64,000 bases of DNA from Sulfitobacter sp043557345 (GCF_043557345.1 NZ_JBIFFV010000001.1:1-64000); one strand, 5' to 3'. Shown: positions 16,644-26,151, counted from the stretch's first letter. Made by a program: numbers and translations. The notes: generated from the letters alone by a model not told the origin.

Positions 16644-18341
16644 TTAGGTGGGCAACCCCACGACAAAACGCGCGCCCAAGGGTTCGGAGGTGATGTCAGC
16701 CTCGGTCGGGCGGATGTTCTCGGCCCAGATCACGCCGCCATGGGCTTCGACGATCTGCTTCGAGATCGCGAGGCCGAGACCGGAGTTATTGCCGAAATGC
16801 TCTTCCGGGCGCTGCGAGTAGAAGCGTTTGAAGATCTTGCCAAGTGCCTGTTCGGGAATGCCCGGGCCAGTGTCTTCGACCACGATCAAAACGCGGTTGG
16901 CCCGTTTGCGGGCCCAGACCCGGATCGCGTCGCCGTCTTCGCAAAAGGAGATTGCGTTGGTGATCAGATTCACGAAAACCTGCGCCAAACGGGCTTCCAG
17001 CCCATGCACGGTGATCGGCGCAGCGGGGAGATCAGTGATGAAATCGATGCCTTTGGATTTCGCGTCTTCGCCAAGGTATTGGCCCAGATTGCCCAGCATT
17101 TGCAGCAGGTCGAAGGGCTCTTCCTCTTCCTTGACCAGCTCGGAGTCGAGCCGCGAGGCATTGGAAATGTCGCTCACCAGCCGGTCGAGGCGGCGCACGT
17201 CATGTTCGATCACATCCAGCAGTTTCTCGCGCTGGTCGTCACGCTTGACCATGCGCAGCGTGCCCACGGCAGACCGGAGCGAAGCGAGCGGGTTCTTGAT
17301 CTCATGCGCCACATCGGCGGCGAATTGTTCGTTGCCGTCGATCCGGTTGTAAAGCGCCGAGACCATGCCGCGCAGCGCGCCCGAGAGGCGGCCAATCTCA
17401 TCGGGGCGCGCGGTCAGATCGGGGATGCGGATGCGGCCGGGGTTCATCTTGCGCGCGTCCTTGTCGCGGCCCAGTTCGGCAGCGGCAGAAAGGTCGGCGA
17501 GCGGATTGGCGATGGTCGAGGCCAGAACGAGGCTGAGGCCGATGGAGACGAGGGTCGCAATGACGAAAATCTGCAAGACGCGCTCACGTTCGCTGCGCAC
17601 AAGGCGGTCGATCTCTCCCGCCGCGCTGGCCACGGCGACCACGCCGACGGGGGACTCGCCCTGCATGATGGGGGTCACCACGCTGAAAAGCGTGCCGCCT
17701 TCGATGGCAAGCGTGCCTTCCAGTCGGGTGCCGCTGGTCACGCTGGTGCCGACCATGCCGCGCAATTGCTCTTCGAGCGGCGGGGTGGCGGTGACCTCAT
17801 CGGTGCTGAAGGGGGCCGAAACCCGGTCCCAAAGCCAATTCAACCCGTCGTTCAGCAAGGTCCGCTCACCCGCCTCGGAGGCGGCGAGGGCCTCGGCCAC
17901 GGTAAGGCTGCCTGCGGTGCGGGCGACCAAGGTTTCCGCCGGATCATAGACAAAGACTTCGATGCCGCCGCGCAGGTCCAGCCCGTCGAGCGTGGCAGCC
18001 ACATCGACGCCATCGCCGGTGGTCAGGTTCACCGGCGCGCCCGCGGGCAGTTGCGCTTCGATCACATCGGCGATCAGCTCGGTCTCGGACACCAGCGCCG
18101 CGGCGCGTTGTAGCGCCAGACTGTCGCGCGAGGAATTGAGGTAGAGGATCCCCGCCACCAGAACGCTCAGCGCGATCAGGTTAAAGGTAATGATCTTGCG
18201 CGTCAGCGGCGAGGAGCGGAGAGAGAACAGCCCCCGCCGTTCGCGCTTGACCCGAATTTCATCCGGCGCGGCACTGTCGGGGGTGACCCAATCGTCCCCC
18301 AGTACAACGTCACCGTCCCTGCCAGCAGCCATGTCCCGCAC
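16644..18341 (-). CDS. chvG: Sensor histidine kinase ChvG
   Basis: The 565-residue membrane kinase has TM1 near residues 49-69, a periplasmic domain of about 190 residues, and TM2 near 255-278. A HAMP linker follows. The H-box is FAADVAHEIKNPLAS with phospho-acceptor His346, the N-box contains NLITNAISF, and the G boxes are DTGPGIP and GLGLAIS. Domain order and neighbours match ChvG/ExoS, the sensor that responds to acid and envelope stress in Agrobacterium, Sinorhizobium and Brucella. It follows chvI by 33 bases and precedes hprK, so sensing and phosphotransfer genes are cotranscribed. Confidence 0.95.
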   Translation of the reverse strand: MRDMAAGRDGDVVLGDDWVTPDSAAPDEIRVKRERRGLFSLRSSPLTRKIITFNLIALSVLVAGILYLNSSRDSLALQRAAALVSETELIADVIEAQLPAGAPVNLTTGDGVDVAATLDGLDLRGGIEVFVYDPAETLVARTAGSLTVAEALAASEAGERTLLNDGLNWLWDRVSAPFSTDEVTATPPLEEQLRGMVGTSVTSGTRLEGTLAIEGGTLFSVVTPIMQGESPVGVVAVASAAGEIDRLVRSERERVLQIFVIATLVSIGLSLVLASTIANPLADLSAAAELGRDKDARKMNPGRIRIPDLTARPDEIGRLSGALRGMVSALYNRIDGNEQFAADVAHEIKNPLASLRSAVGTLRMVKRDDQREKLLDVIEHDVRRLDRLVSDISNASRLDSELVKEEEEPFDLLQMLGNLGQYLGEDAKSKGIDFITDLPAAPITVHGLEARLAQVFVNLITNAISFCEDGDAIRVWARKRANRVLIVVEDTGPGIPEQALGKIFKRFYSQRPEEHFGNNSGLGLAISKQIVEAHGGVIWAENIRPTEADITSEPLGARFVVGLPT

Positions 18342-18374
18342 AAGCTTCCTTTCGACCCGCGTTAACCGACGGGT

Positions 18375-19076
18375 TTACTCTTCGTTATATCTATAGCCGA
18401 TGCCGTAAAGAGTCTCGATCGCCGAGAATTCATCATCTGCGCTGCGCATCTTCTTGCGCAGCCGCTTGATGTGGCTGTCGATGGTTCGGTCATCCACATA
18501 GACCTGATCATCATAGGCCACGTCCATCAATTGGTCGCGCGATTTCACGAAACCGGGGCGCTGCGCGAGCGCTTGCAGCAGCAGGAATTCGGTCACGGTC
18601 AGCGACACATCCTTGCCCTTCCAGCTCACCGCGTGGCGCAGCGGATCCATCCGCAGATCGCCGCGTTCCATCACCTTGGTCTCTTCGGTATCGCCGACCT
18701 CATTGGTCTCAACCGCGTCTTGGCGGCGCAGAAGCGCACGGATACGTTCGACCAAAAGGCGCTGGCTGAAGGGCTTTTTGACGTAATCGTCAGCCCCCAT
18801 GCGCAGGCCCAGCACCTCGTCGATCTCATCGTCCTTGGAGGTCAGAAAGATCACCGGCATCGCGGTTTTCTGGCGCAGACGTTGCAGCAGATCCATGCCG
18901 TCCATACGGGGCATCTTGATGTCCAGCACCGCCATATCGGGCAGTTTCTTGTTGAAGGCGTCCAAGGCCGCTTGGCCATCGTTATAGGTTTCCACTTCGA
19001 AACCTTCAGCTTCAAGAGTCATCGAAACGGATGTCAGGATGTTCCTGTCATCGTCTACCAATGCGATCTTTGACAT
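18375..19076 (-). CDS. chvI: Response regulator ChvI
   Basis: The 233-residue OmpR/PhoB-family regulator has a receiver domain (residues 1-120) with acidic pocket VDDD at 7-10, phosphorylated Asp52 in VLDIKMP, and Lys in VKKPFS. The C-terminal winged helix has RTIDSHIKRLRKKM and the family ending YGIGYRYNEE. I chose the ATG at 19076, preceded by AAGGAAG, so the product starts MSKIALVDDD; the frame extends 25 residues upstream without support. It is first in the chvI-chvG-hprK-rapZ-manX-ptsH operon and divergent from pckA. Confidence 0.96.
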   Translation of the reverse strand: MSKIALVDDDRNILTSVSMTLEAEGFEVETYNDGQAALDAFNKKLPDMAVLDIKMPRMDGMDLLQRLRQKTAMPVIFLTSKDDEIDEVLGLRMGADDYVKKPFSQRLLVERIRALLRRQDAVETNEVGDTEETKVMERGDLRMDPLRHAVSWKGKDVSLTVTEFLLLQALAQRPGFVKSRDQLMDVAYDDQVYVDDRTIDSHIKRLRKKMRSADDEFSAIETLYGIGYRYNEE

Positions 19077-19455
19077 TGCCTGCTTCCTTATGCTGCTCAA
19101 TTCGTTCTTATTTTTGGAGTCAGTGATCTCCAATATTAAAGATCGAATCAATCCTTAAGTGCGAATCGTGCCTCTGAGATGCACCAATTCCGTCATAATT
19201 TGGTTAGGAATGGCTAAATTGCCGCACTTTGAGCGGCCTGATCCGAGAGGAAGCCGGTGTCGCGCACGCCGCATCGGTCCGGGATCTAAGCGCTCAGAAA
19301 CAAAGTTTTAGATGATGGCGCTAACTGTGACAAAGCTGCCTGTTCAACCTGAAAACGCCCGTGTTAAGAGGCTCTCAAGGCCCCCGACGCCCAGGGCAAT
19401 TGCGCCCGCTCGGACACGTTCTGCGCTGCTCACGCGCTACCACAGGAGACATCAT
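19077..19455. promoter_or_regulatory. Divergent control region of chvI and pckA
   Basis: This 379-base gap separates the divergent chvI and pckA starts. The chvI side is A+T-rich (TCTCCAATATTAAAG) and may hold its promoter. The remainder shows no gene with recognisable homology. AGGAGA at 19444 is the pckA ribosome binding site. In Sinorhizobium and Agrobacterium the linked pckA and chvI genes suggest coordinated control, but I cannot define binding sites here. Confidence 0.5.
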
Positions 19456-21054
19456 ATGACATTTGGACGGGTAAACCCGCAGTTCAGCCTTGAGGATCAA
19501 AAGATCAGCGGGCTTGGCGATGTCTATTACAACCTGACCGAGCCTGCGCTGGTCGAGGCGGCATTAAAACGGGGCGAAGGCAGCCTTGGCAAAGGCGGGG
19601 CCTTCCTCGTGACCACCGGCAAGTTCACGGGCCGCTCGCCCAAGGACAAACATGTGGTCAAGACCGACAGCGTGGCCGACAGCATCTGGTGGGAAAACAA
19701 CGCCGCGATGTCGCCCGAGGGCTTCGACGCGCTCTACGAAGACATGATCGCCCATATGCAGGGCAAGGACTACTTCGTCCAAGACCTCGTCGGCGGGGCG
19801 GACCCCAAACATGCGATCAACGTGCGCATGGTCACCGAGTTGGCATGGCACGGGCTTTTCATCCGCACCATGCTGCGCCGCCCCGATGCCGAAGCGTTGA
19901 AGGACTTCATCGCCGATTTCACCGTCATCAACTGCCCCAGCTTCCAGGCCGATCCGGCCAAGCATGACTGCCGCAGCGAGACCGTGATCGCGATGAACTT
20001 CGACCGCAAGATGATCCTCATCGGCGGCACCGAATACGCGGGCGAGAATAAGAAATCGGTCTTCACCTTGCTGAACTACCTGCTGCCGGAAAAAGGCATC
20101 ATGCCGATGCACTGCTCGGCCAACCACGCCAACGGCAACCCGGTCGACACCGCCGTCTTCTTCGGCCTGTCGGGCACCGGCAAGACCACCCTCTCCGCCG
20201 ATCCCGAGCGTACGCTGATCGGCGATGACGAACACGGCTGGTCCGACAATGGCACCTTCAACTTCGAAGGCGGTTGCTATGCCAAGACCATCAACCTCAA
20301 CCCCGAGGCGGAGCCGGAGATCTACGCGACGACCTCCAAATTCGGCACGGTGATCGAGAATATGGTCTTCGATCCCGACACCTTCGAGCTCGACTTCGAC
20401 GACGACTCGCTCACCGCGAACATGCGCGCCGCCTATCCGCTGCACTACATCTCGAACGCCAGCGAGAAGGCCGTTGGTGGCCATCCGAAGAACATCATCA
20501 TGCTGACCTGCGACGCCTTCGGCGTGCTGCCCCCGATCGCGCGGCTTAGCCCGGCGCAGGCGATGTACCACTTCCTGTCGGGCTTCACCTCCAAAGTGGC
20601 GGGCACCGAGCGCGGCGTGACCGAGCCTGAGCCCACCTTCTCTACCTGTTTCGGCGCCCCCTTCATGCCGCGCCGGCCCGAGGTCTACGGCAACCTCTTG
20701 CGCGAAAAGATCGCCCAGCATGGCGCAACCTGCTGGCTGGTGAACACCGGTTGGACCGGCGGCGCCTATGGCACCGGCTCGCGGATGCCGATCAAGGCGA
20801 CCCGCGCCCTGCTCAGCGCCGCGCTCGAAGGCCGTCTGGCGGATGCGGAGTTCCGCAAAGATCCGAACTTCGGCTTCGATGTCCCTGTCGAGGTGAACGG
20901 CGTCGCCGACATCCTGCTCGACCCGCGCCGCACATGGGACGACCCCGAGGCCTATGACCGTCAGGCGGCAAAACTGGTCAAGATGTTCTCGGACAACTTC
21001 GAGCAGTACCTGCCCCATATCGACGACGACGTGAAAGCCGCGGCGATCAGCTAA
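19456..21054 (+). CDS. pckA: Phosphoenolpyruvate carboxykinase (ATP)
   Basis: The 532-residue enzyme converts oxaloacetate and ATP to phosphoenolpyruvate and CO2, the first step of gluconeogenesis. The kinase P-loop GLSGTGKTTLS is at residues 237-247, the Mg-binding LIGDDEHGW follows, and TGKFTGRSPKDK lies at 54-65. Length fits the ATP-dependent family. AGGAGA sits seven bases before the ATG; an in-frame upstream extension of 48 codons is unlikely to be translated. It is divergent from chvI and followed by a strong terminator. Confidence 0.98.
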   Translation: MTFGRVNPQFSLEDQKISGLGDVYYNLTEPALVEAALKRGEGSLGKGGAFLVTTGKFTGRSPKDKHVVKTDSVADSIWWENNAAMSPEGFDALYEDMIAHMQGKDYFVQDLVGGADPKHAINVRMVTELAWHGLFIRTMLRRPDAEALKDFIADFTVINCPSFQADPAKHDCRSETVIAMNFDRKMILIGGTEYAGENKKSVFTLLNYLLPEKGIMPMHCSANHANGNPVDTAVFFGLSGTGKTTLSADPERTLIGDDEHGWSDNGTFNFEGGCYAKTINLNPEAEPEIYATTSKFGTVIENMVFDPDTFELDFDDDSLTANMRAAYPLHYISNASEKAVGGHPKNIIMLTCDAFGVLPPIARLSPAQAMYHFLSGFTSKVAGTERGVTEPEPTFSTCFGAPFMPRRPEVYGNLLREKIAQHGATCWLVNTGWTGGAYGTGSRMPIKATRALLSAALEGRLADAEFRKDPNFGFDVPVEVNGVADILLDPRRTWDDPEAYDRQAAKLVKMFSDNFEQYLPHIDDDVKAAAIS

Positions 21055-21077
21055 GCCTGTCGCCAAGGGCGAAACAG

Positions 21078-21108
21078 AAAGGGCCGTCCCTGTTGGGGCG
21101 GCCCTTTT
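21078..21108 (+). terminator. Terminator after pckA
   Basis: AAAGGGCCGTCCC and GGGGCGGCCCTTTT pair around TGTT, followed by T-rich sequence. The convergent LysR-type gene ends 22 bases beyond. Confidence 0.85.
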
Positions 21109-21129
21109 CGCATCTCACACCCCGTGGCC

Positions 21130-22068
21130 TTAGCCCGCGAAAGTCACCTTCGCATCCAAAGGCATCTCGCGCAGGAAACTGTCATCGACGCCGACGATAT
21201 TCACCGAACTCGACCGGTCGACCGCCGCGATCAGGGCAAAACTCTTGTCTGGATAACGCCCGGCCATCAGCAACCGTTTATAGGCCAAGGGCACCGGCGC
21301 GCCCCCCTCCTCTCGCGGGATCTCGGTGACAACCTCGTCCAAGCGAACGCCACAGGTCGCCTCGACCTCCCGAAAGGGGTAGTTCAGCATATTCTCGAAC
21401 TCAGGCCCGCCCGGGAAGAGTTTGATGGGCCGCCCGATGCTGCTGCGCGCATTGGACCAGCCCCACCATTGCGTGTAAAAGGATTTCTCCCCCACCTCGG
21501 TACAGATCCACCCATTGGGCGAGTCGCGGTACACCAGCACATAGGGACGCATGGCGCGGAAGGCCTCACTCTCCAACTCGCCGCGGCTCAGGCTCCAGGC
21601 CTGTAGCACGGCCTGAAGCATGGCAGAGCCGCCATCCCAAATCAACGACAGGGGCTGCTGTTGTTGGTGAAAGCACCAGCCGCTCGGCTCTTCATAGGAA
21701 AGGCGCAGCATACCATCGGCATGGCGCGTCTTGCCATCCAGCCACAGCTTGCCCCGGTCGAGGATATCGCGCGCTTCGGGCAGGGCTTCGGTGCCTGCTT
21801 TGGTCAGGGAATAGCGGCGGTTCTCAATCGTGAACAGCGGCGCGCCCATCGCCTCTTCCAGCTGCTGGATATGCCGCCGGACCGTCTGCCGGGTGCTGGC
21901 CAATTCGGCCACCGCATGGCTCAGGTTCAAAGTATGCGCCAGAGTCACGAAAGAGCGCATCATCTCAAACAAAAGGGCCGGGGCGGGGTCCTTTTGCAGG
22001 GTCTGGGGCACGGGGGCGACCGGCTCAATATCGGACATATGCTGGTTCATAGGCAAGGTATGGTACAT
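21130..22068 (-). CDS. LysR-type HTH regulator with atypical C-terminal domain
   Basis: The 312-residue protein has a LysR-like winged helix near residues 35-95 (AVAELASTRQTVRRHIQQLEEAMGAPLF). The remaining 200 residues do not look like the usual LysR substrate-binding fold. They contain WWGWSNARSSIGRP and GWICTEVGEKSFYTQ and are Trp- and aromatic-rich, more suggestive of a PAS-like sensor, which is my inference. The start is uncertain: ATG at 22068 and 22050 both lack a clear Shine-Dalgarno. It is divergent from an XRE regulator across 134 bases. Confidence 0.7.
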   Translation of the reverse strand: MYHTLPMNQHMSDIEPVAPVPQTLQKDPAPALLFEMMRSFVTLAHTLNLSHAVAELASTRQTVRRHIQQLEEAMGAPLFTIENRRYSLTKAGTEALPEARDILDRGKLWLDGKTRHADGMLRLSYEEPSGWCFHQQQQPLSLIWDGGSAMLQAVLQAWSLSRGELESEAFRAMRPYVLVYRDSPNGWICTEVGEKSFYTQWWGWSNARSSIGRPIKLFPGGPEFENMLNYPFREVEATCGVRLDEVVTEIPREEGGAPVPLAYKRLLMAGRYPDKSFALIAAVDRSSSVNIVGVDDSFLREMPLDAKVTFAG

Positions 22069-22177
22069 GAATCACCCGGTAACGCAACATAATCCATACA
22101 TCCACGGTGAATTGGTTAACGCAAAGAGGCCAGATCTAGGCAATTGATCCTCAATACATTGCGGGTAGTGAATATAT

Positions 22178-22202
22178 GGTACTCAACCAGAGGTATTGAA
22201 CC
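22178..22202 (+). promoter_or_regulatory. Imperfect tandem repeat before the XRE gene
   Basis: GGTACTCAACC at 22178 and GGTATTGAACC at 22192 match at nine of eleven bases and are spaced 14 bases apart, immediately before the ATG at 22203. They could be operator half-sites for the XRE regulator or the divergent LysR-type regulator. Confidence 0.35.
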
Positions 22203-22559
22203 ATGTCCCACCCCGTAGACGTTCACGTCGGTCGTCGGCTCAAGCAGGCTCGCACCCTGCGCCGGCAATCTCAGACCGATGTGGCACGCGAACTCAAACT
22301 GTCGTTTCAGCAGATTCAGAAGTATGAAATCGGCTCCAACCGGATCGCCGCCAGCCGCTTGCATGAGCTGGCCCGGATACTCAACGTGACCCCCGGCTAT
22401 TTCTTCGAAGGGCTGGATGACGACAACCCCGAGACCAACAACGACCCCTCGCTCGACATCGTGAATGCCATTGGCTCCATCAAGGATGAAGCGGTAAAGG
22501 CCCGTATTCTAACGTTTATCGAGGATGTTGCCGGCGTCACCGTCGCGCGCAAAGGCTGA
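22203..22559 (+). CDS. XRE-family transcriptional regulator
   Basis: The 118-residue protein has an N-terminal Cro/C1-type helix-turn-helix near residues 9-65: VGRRLKQARTLRRQSQTDVA, then SFQQIQKYEIGSNRI. The C-terminal 45 residues form an acidic linker and a helix (AVKARILTFIEDVAGV), probably for oligomerisation. Single-domain XRE proteins of this type are common in Rhodobacteraceae, and no toxin partner is adjacent. It is divergent from the LysR-type gene and convergent with smc. Confidence 0.88.
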   Translation: MSHPVDVHVGRRLKQARTLRRQSQTDVARELKLSFQQIQKYEIGSNRIAASRLHELARILNVTPGYFFEGLDDDNPETNNDPSLDIVNAIGSIKDEAVKARILTFIEDVAGVTVARKG

Positions 22560-22695
22560 TAACAGCCCGTCGTTCACGCGAAACTCCACCCGGGCCATAG
22601 GGCTCACACCACCTGCCCAAGGGCCACGAAAGCCCGCGGCAAACCGATGCGCACCCGCTTTAAGGGCCGGTCCAAATCACCGGCGTCTCCCACCT

Positions 22696-25600
22696 TCACG
22701 CGACCAGCGTTTCCGCCTTTTTCAGATCGACAGAGACCAACTGGCTCACCCCCTGCTCCGCCATGGTGACGCCAAAGAGCCGGTCCATCCGCGCCATCGT
22801 CACCGCATGGTGCGTGATGATCAAAAAGCGCGTGTCGGTCTGACGGCACATCTCATCCAGCAGATCGCAGAACCTGGTCACATTTGCGTCATCAAGCGGC
22901 GCGTCGACCTCATCCAGCACACAGATCGGCGCCGGATTGGCGAGGAAGACGGCAAAGATCAGCGCCATCGCGGTCAATGTCTGCTCTCCGCCCGACAGCA
23001 GGCTGAGGGTGCTCAGCTTCTTGCCCGGCGGCTGGCACATGATCTCAAGCCCGGCTTCCAAGGGATCGTCGCTTTCGACCATCACAAGGTTCGCCTCACC
23101 GCCGCCGAAGAGATGGGTGAACAGCATCGAGAAGTTCGCGTTCACCTGATCAAAGGCCGTCAGCAGCCGCTCCCGCCCCTCGCGGTTGAGGCCCGCGATG
23201 CCACTGCGCAGGGTCTTGATCGCCTCTTCCAGATCGGCCTTCTCGGTCAGCAGCGCTTCATGCTCTTCGCGTATCTCTTTCGCATCGTCCTCGGCGCGCA
23301 GGTTCACCGCGCCAAGGGAATCCCGCTGCCGCTTGTACCGGTTTACGTCTTCTTCAAGCCTTTCCACAGGCGAGATCTGATCCGGCTCGACATCGAGCGC
23401 CTCGCGCAGCGCCTCGGGCGTGCACTGCCGTTCGTCCTGAATCCGCTCTGACGCATGGGTCACCGTTTCGCGGGCGGCATCGCTGCGGGCCTCGGCCCGG
23501 GCACGGGCCTCCCGCGCGTCCGAGGCTTGCCGCTCTGCATCGCGCTCGGCATCCGTCGCGGCTTTCAAGGCGGCCTCGGCGGCGGCCAGCGTTTCCGTGG
23601 CATGGGCGCGGCGCGCCTCGGCGGAGGTGATCGCGCCCGACAGGTCTTCCCGCTTCGCCGCGATGTCCGCCGGAACGGCGCTCGCCTCGGCCAATTCGGC
23701 TTCGGATGCGCCCTTGCGCTCGACCAATTCAGCGCTGCGCTTGCCCGCCGTTTCCAACCGATTGCGCCAGCCGCTGACCTCTTTGGCAACCTCTTGCAGC
23801 CGCCTTCTGCGCGTTTCCCCCTCGCGGCGCAACTCGTCATGGGCCGAGCGGCGCGACATCATGGTGATCCGTGACGCCTCGACCGTCATGCGGACATCCT
23901 CGACCGTCGCACGGGCGGCGGAGAGATCATCCAACCCCGCCAGCGTGCGCTCGGCGTCCATCACCTCGGCCCGCGCGGTAATCGCGGCGTCCTCATGACG
24001 CTTCACGGCTAGGCCGAGGGATTCCAACCGGCTTTGGGCCAGATTGCGATCTGCCTCTGCACGGCTTAGCGCGCGGCCTGCTTCGGCGACCTGCCTGTCG
24101 GCATCGCGCCGCGCCTCGCGGGCGCGCTTGTCGGCCTCGGCCTGTTCGGTCAATTGCTGCTGGAGGGTCTCATGCGCCGTCCGCGCAGCTTCGGCACGGG
24201 CGCTCGCCTGCTCCAGCGTCTGTTTCAGGACTTCCAACCGGTTCAACTGCTGCAAGCGCAGCGCGGCCGCCGAGGGCGCATCTTCGGCCATGGCGCGGAA
24301 ACCGTCCCACCGCCAGAGATCGCCTTCCTTCGACACCAAGCGCTGCCCCGGCTGCAACTGCGCCTGAAGCTCTGCACCCGCTTCGGCATCGACGAGCCCG
24401 ACTTGAGCCATCCGGCGCTCTAGCACCTGCGGCACGGTGACATGCTGTGTAAGCGGGGTCACCCCGGCGGGCAGTGGCTGCGGCGCCGGGTAGCTTGGCA
24501 AATGCGTCCAGCCCGAGGGGCGACCGGCCTCGACCTCAGGTGCACGCAGGTCGTCGGCCAAGGCCGCGCCGAGCGCTTTCTCAAAGCCCTGTTCCACCTG
24601 CAACCGGTCGAGGATCTGCCCGCCGTCGGCGCTATCACGCTCCACCAATTTTGCCAGCGCGCCGACCTCGGCCTGCAGGGCCTTGGCCTCGCCCTCCGCC
24701 TCAGAGCGCTCCGCGCGGGCCTCGGCCTCGCGCGATTGCGTGTCGGCACGGGTCTCTTCCGCGGCCAGAAGGGCGGTATCCGCCGCTGTCGAGGCGGTGA
24801 CGGCAGCCGCTTCGGCCTTCTCAGCCGCCGCGAAATCCCGCCCGGCCTTGTCGAGGGTCGCTTGGCTTTGCGCCACCGCATCGCGCGCCTTGCGGGCCTC
24901 GGCTTCCGACTTCTCCAAGGTTTTGCGGCTGTCCTGAAGCAACCGTTCCGCCGAACTGTGGCGCGCCGCCAAACGGGCCACGTCTTCGGTTTGCTGCGAA
25001 AGATCCGCCTCGCGGGTTTGCAAGACTTCGGCGGCTTCCCGCGCGGCCTGTTCCGCCGCCTTAACCGCGCTGTCGTGACCCTTATCCGCCTTGGCGAGGT
25101 CTTCCGCTTCCTCTTCGAGGCGCGCGATCGTTTCTTCGGCGTCGCGGTTCAGCCCGCCTTCGCGGTCGATATCGCGGGTCAGCTGGGCAATGCGGCCTGT
25201 CAGGGTTTCGATCAGCGACGCCGCCCGCGCCTCTTCTTCGGTCAGCGTGTCGCGCTGCGTGGTGAGGCGTTGCAGGACCGCAGTCGCAATCGTCTCTTCC
25301 TCGCGCAAAGGGGGCAAGGCGGCTTCGGCCTCTTCCCGCCCCTCGGCCACACGGCGCACCTGCGCTTCGGCCTCTGCCGTGGCGGCGACGCGGACCCGCA
25401 GTTCACCCTCGGCCTTCGCACGCGCCTCATCGGCTTCGCGCCAGCGGCGATACAGCAACAAGCCCTCGGCATGGCGCAATGCTTCGCCAATCTCACGATA
25501 CCGGGCCGCCTGCCGGGCTTGCCGGGCCAGCGTGGCCAATTGCGCGGCCAGTTGTTCGACCACATCATCCACGCGGGCGAGGTTTTGCTCGGCCCCGTTG

Positions 25601-26151
25601 AGTTTCAACTCGGCCTCATGGCGGCGCTGATACAGGCCCGAGATGCCAGCGGCCTCTTCCAGAATGCGGCGGCGGCTTTTTGGCTTGGCGTTGATCAACT
25701 CGGCAATCTGTCCCTGCCGGACCAAGGCGGGGCTATGCGCCCCGGTCGAGGCATCGGCGAAAAGCATCTGCACGTCGCGGGCGCGTACATCCTTGCCGTT
25801 TACCTTATAGGCGCTGCCCACGTCGCGGGTGATCCGGCGGACGATTTCAAGCGCGTCTTGTTCGTTGAACCCTGCGGGCGCAAGCCGGTCGCTGTTGTCG
25901 AGGTGCAGCGCCACTTCGGCGAAGTTGCGTGCGGGCCGGGAGGCGGCCCCGGCGAAGATCACATCTTCCATGCCGCCGCCGCGCATGGCGGTCGGGCGGT
26001 TCTCCCCCATGACCCATCGCAGCGCTTCGAGCAGGTTGGATTTGCCACAGCCATTCGGCCCGACGACCCCGGTCAACCCGTCGGAAATGACGAGGTCGGT
26101 CGGATCCACAAAGCTTTTGAAGCCGGTTAATCTGAGTTTGGAAAAGCGCAA
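22696..26151 (-). CDS. smc: Chromosome segregation protein SMC
   Basis: The 1151-residue ATPase compacts and segregates the chromosome with ScpA and ScpB. The N-terminal Walker A GPNGCGKSN is near residues 32-40. Two long Ala/Glu/Arg-rich coiled coils flank a hinge near residues 500-640, and the C-terminal lobe has the ABC signature LSGGEQTL with Walker B VLDEVDAPLDD. I propose a TTG start at 26151, giving MRFSKLRLTGFKSFVDPTD, which is where the family normally begins; the ATG at 26205 would add 18 unrelated residues. It follows a small lipoprotein gene on the same strand. Confidence 0.95.
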   Translation of the reverse strand: MRFSKLRLTGFKSFVDPTDLVISDGLTGVVGPNGCGKSNLLEALRWVMGENRPTAMRGGGMEDVIFAGAASRPARNFAEVALHLDNSDRLAPAGFNEQDALEIVRRITRDVGSAYKVNGKDVRARDVQMLFADASTGAHSPALVRQGQIAELINAKPKSRRRILEEAAGISGLYQRRHEAELKLNGAEQNLARVDDVVEQLAAQLATLARQARQAARYREIGEALRHAEGLLLYRRWREADEARAKAEGELRVRVAATAEAEAQVRRVAEGREEAEAALPPLREEETIATAVLQRLTTQRDTLTEEEARAASLIETLTGRIAQLTRDIDREGGLNRDAEETIARLEEEAEDLAKADKGHDSAVKAAEQAAREAAEVLQTREADLSQQTEDVARLAARHSSAERLLQDSRKTLEKSEAEARKARDAVAQSQATLDKAGRDFAAAEKAEAAAVTASTAADTALLAAEETRADTQSREAEARAERSEAEGEAKALQAEVGALAKLVERDSADGGQILDRLQVEQGFEKALGAALADDLRAPEVEAGRPSGWTHLPSYPAPQPLPAGVTPLTQHVTVPQVLERRMAQVGLVDAEAGAELQAQLQPGQRLVSKEGDLWRWDGFRAMAEDAPSAAALRLQQLNRLEVLKQTLEQASARAEAARTAHETLQQQLTEQAEADKRAREARRDADRQVAEAGRALSRAEADRNLAQSRLESLGLAVKRHEDAAITARAEVMDAERTLAGLDDLSAARATVEDVRMTVEASRITMMSRRSAHDELRREGETRRRRLQEVAKEVSGWRNRLETAGKRSAELVERKGASEAELAEASAVPADIAAKREDLSGAITSAEARRAHATETLAAAEAALKAATDAERDAERQASDAREARARAEARSDAARETVTHASERIQDERQCTPEALREALDVEPDQISPVERLEEDVNRYKRQRDSLGAVNLRAEDDAKEIREEHEALLTEKADLEEAIKTLRSGIAGLNREGRERLLTAFDQVNANFSMLFTHLFGGGEANLVMVESDDPLEAGLEIMCQPPGKKLSTLSLLSGGEQTLTAMALIFAVFLANPAPICVLDEVDAPLDDANVTRFCDLLDEMCRQTDTRFLIITHHAVTMARMDRLFGVTMAEQGVSQLVSVDLKKAETLVA

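Noticed and set aside
19077..19455. A CtrA box in the chvI-pckA gap or upstream of the GAF gene
   Set aside because: Pairs of TTAA occur but the spacing does not match TTAA-N7-TTAA.
24442..26130. A long plus-strand frame antisense to smc
   Set aside because: Shadow of the smc coding strand without conserved protein features.
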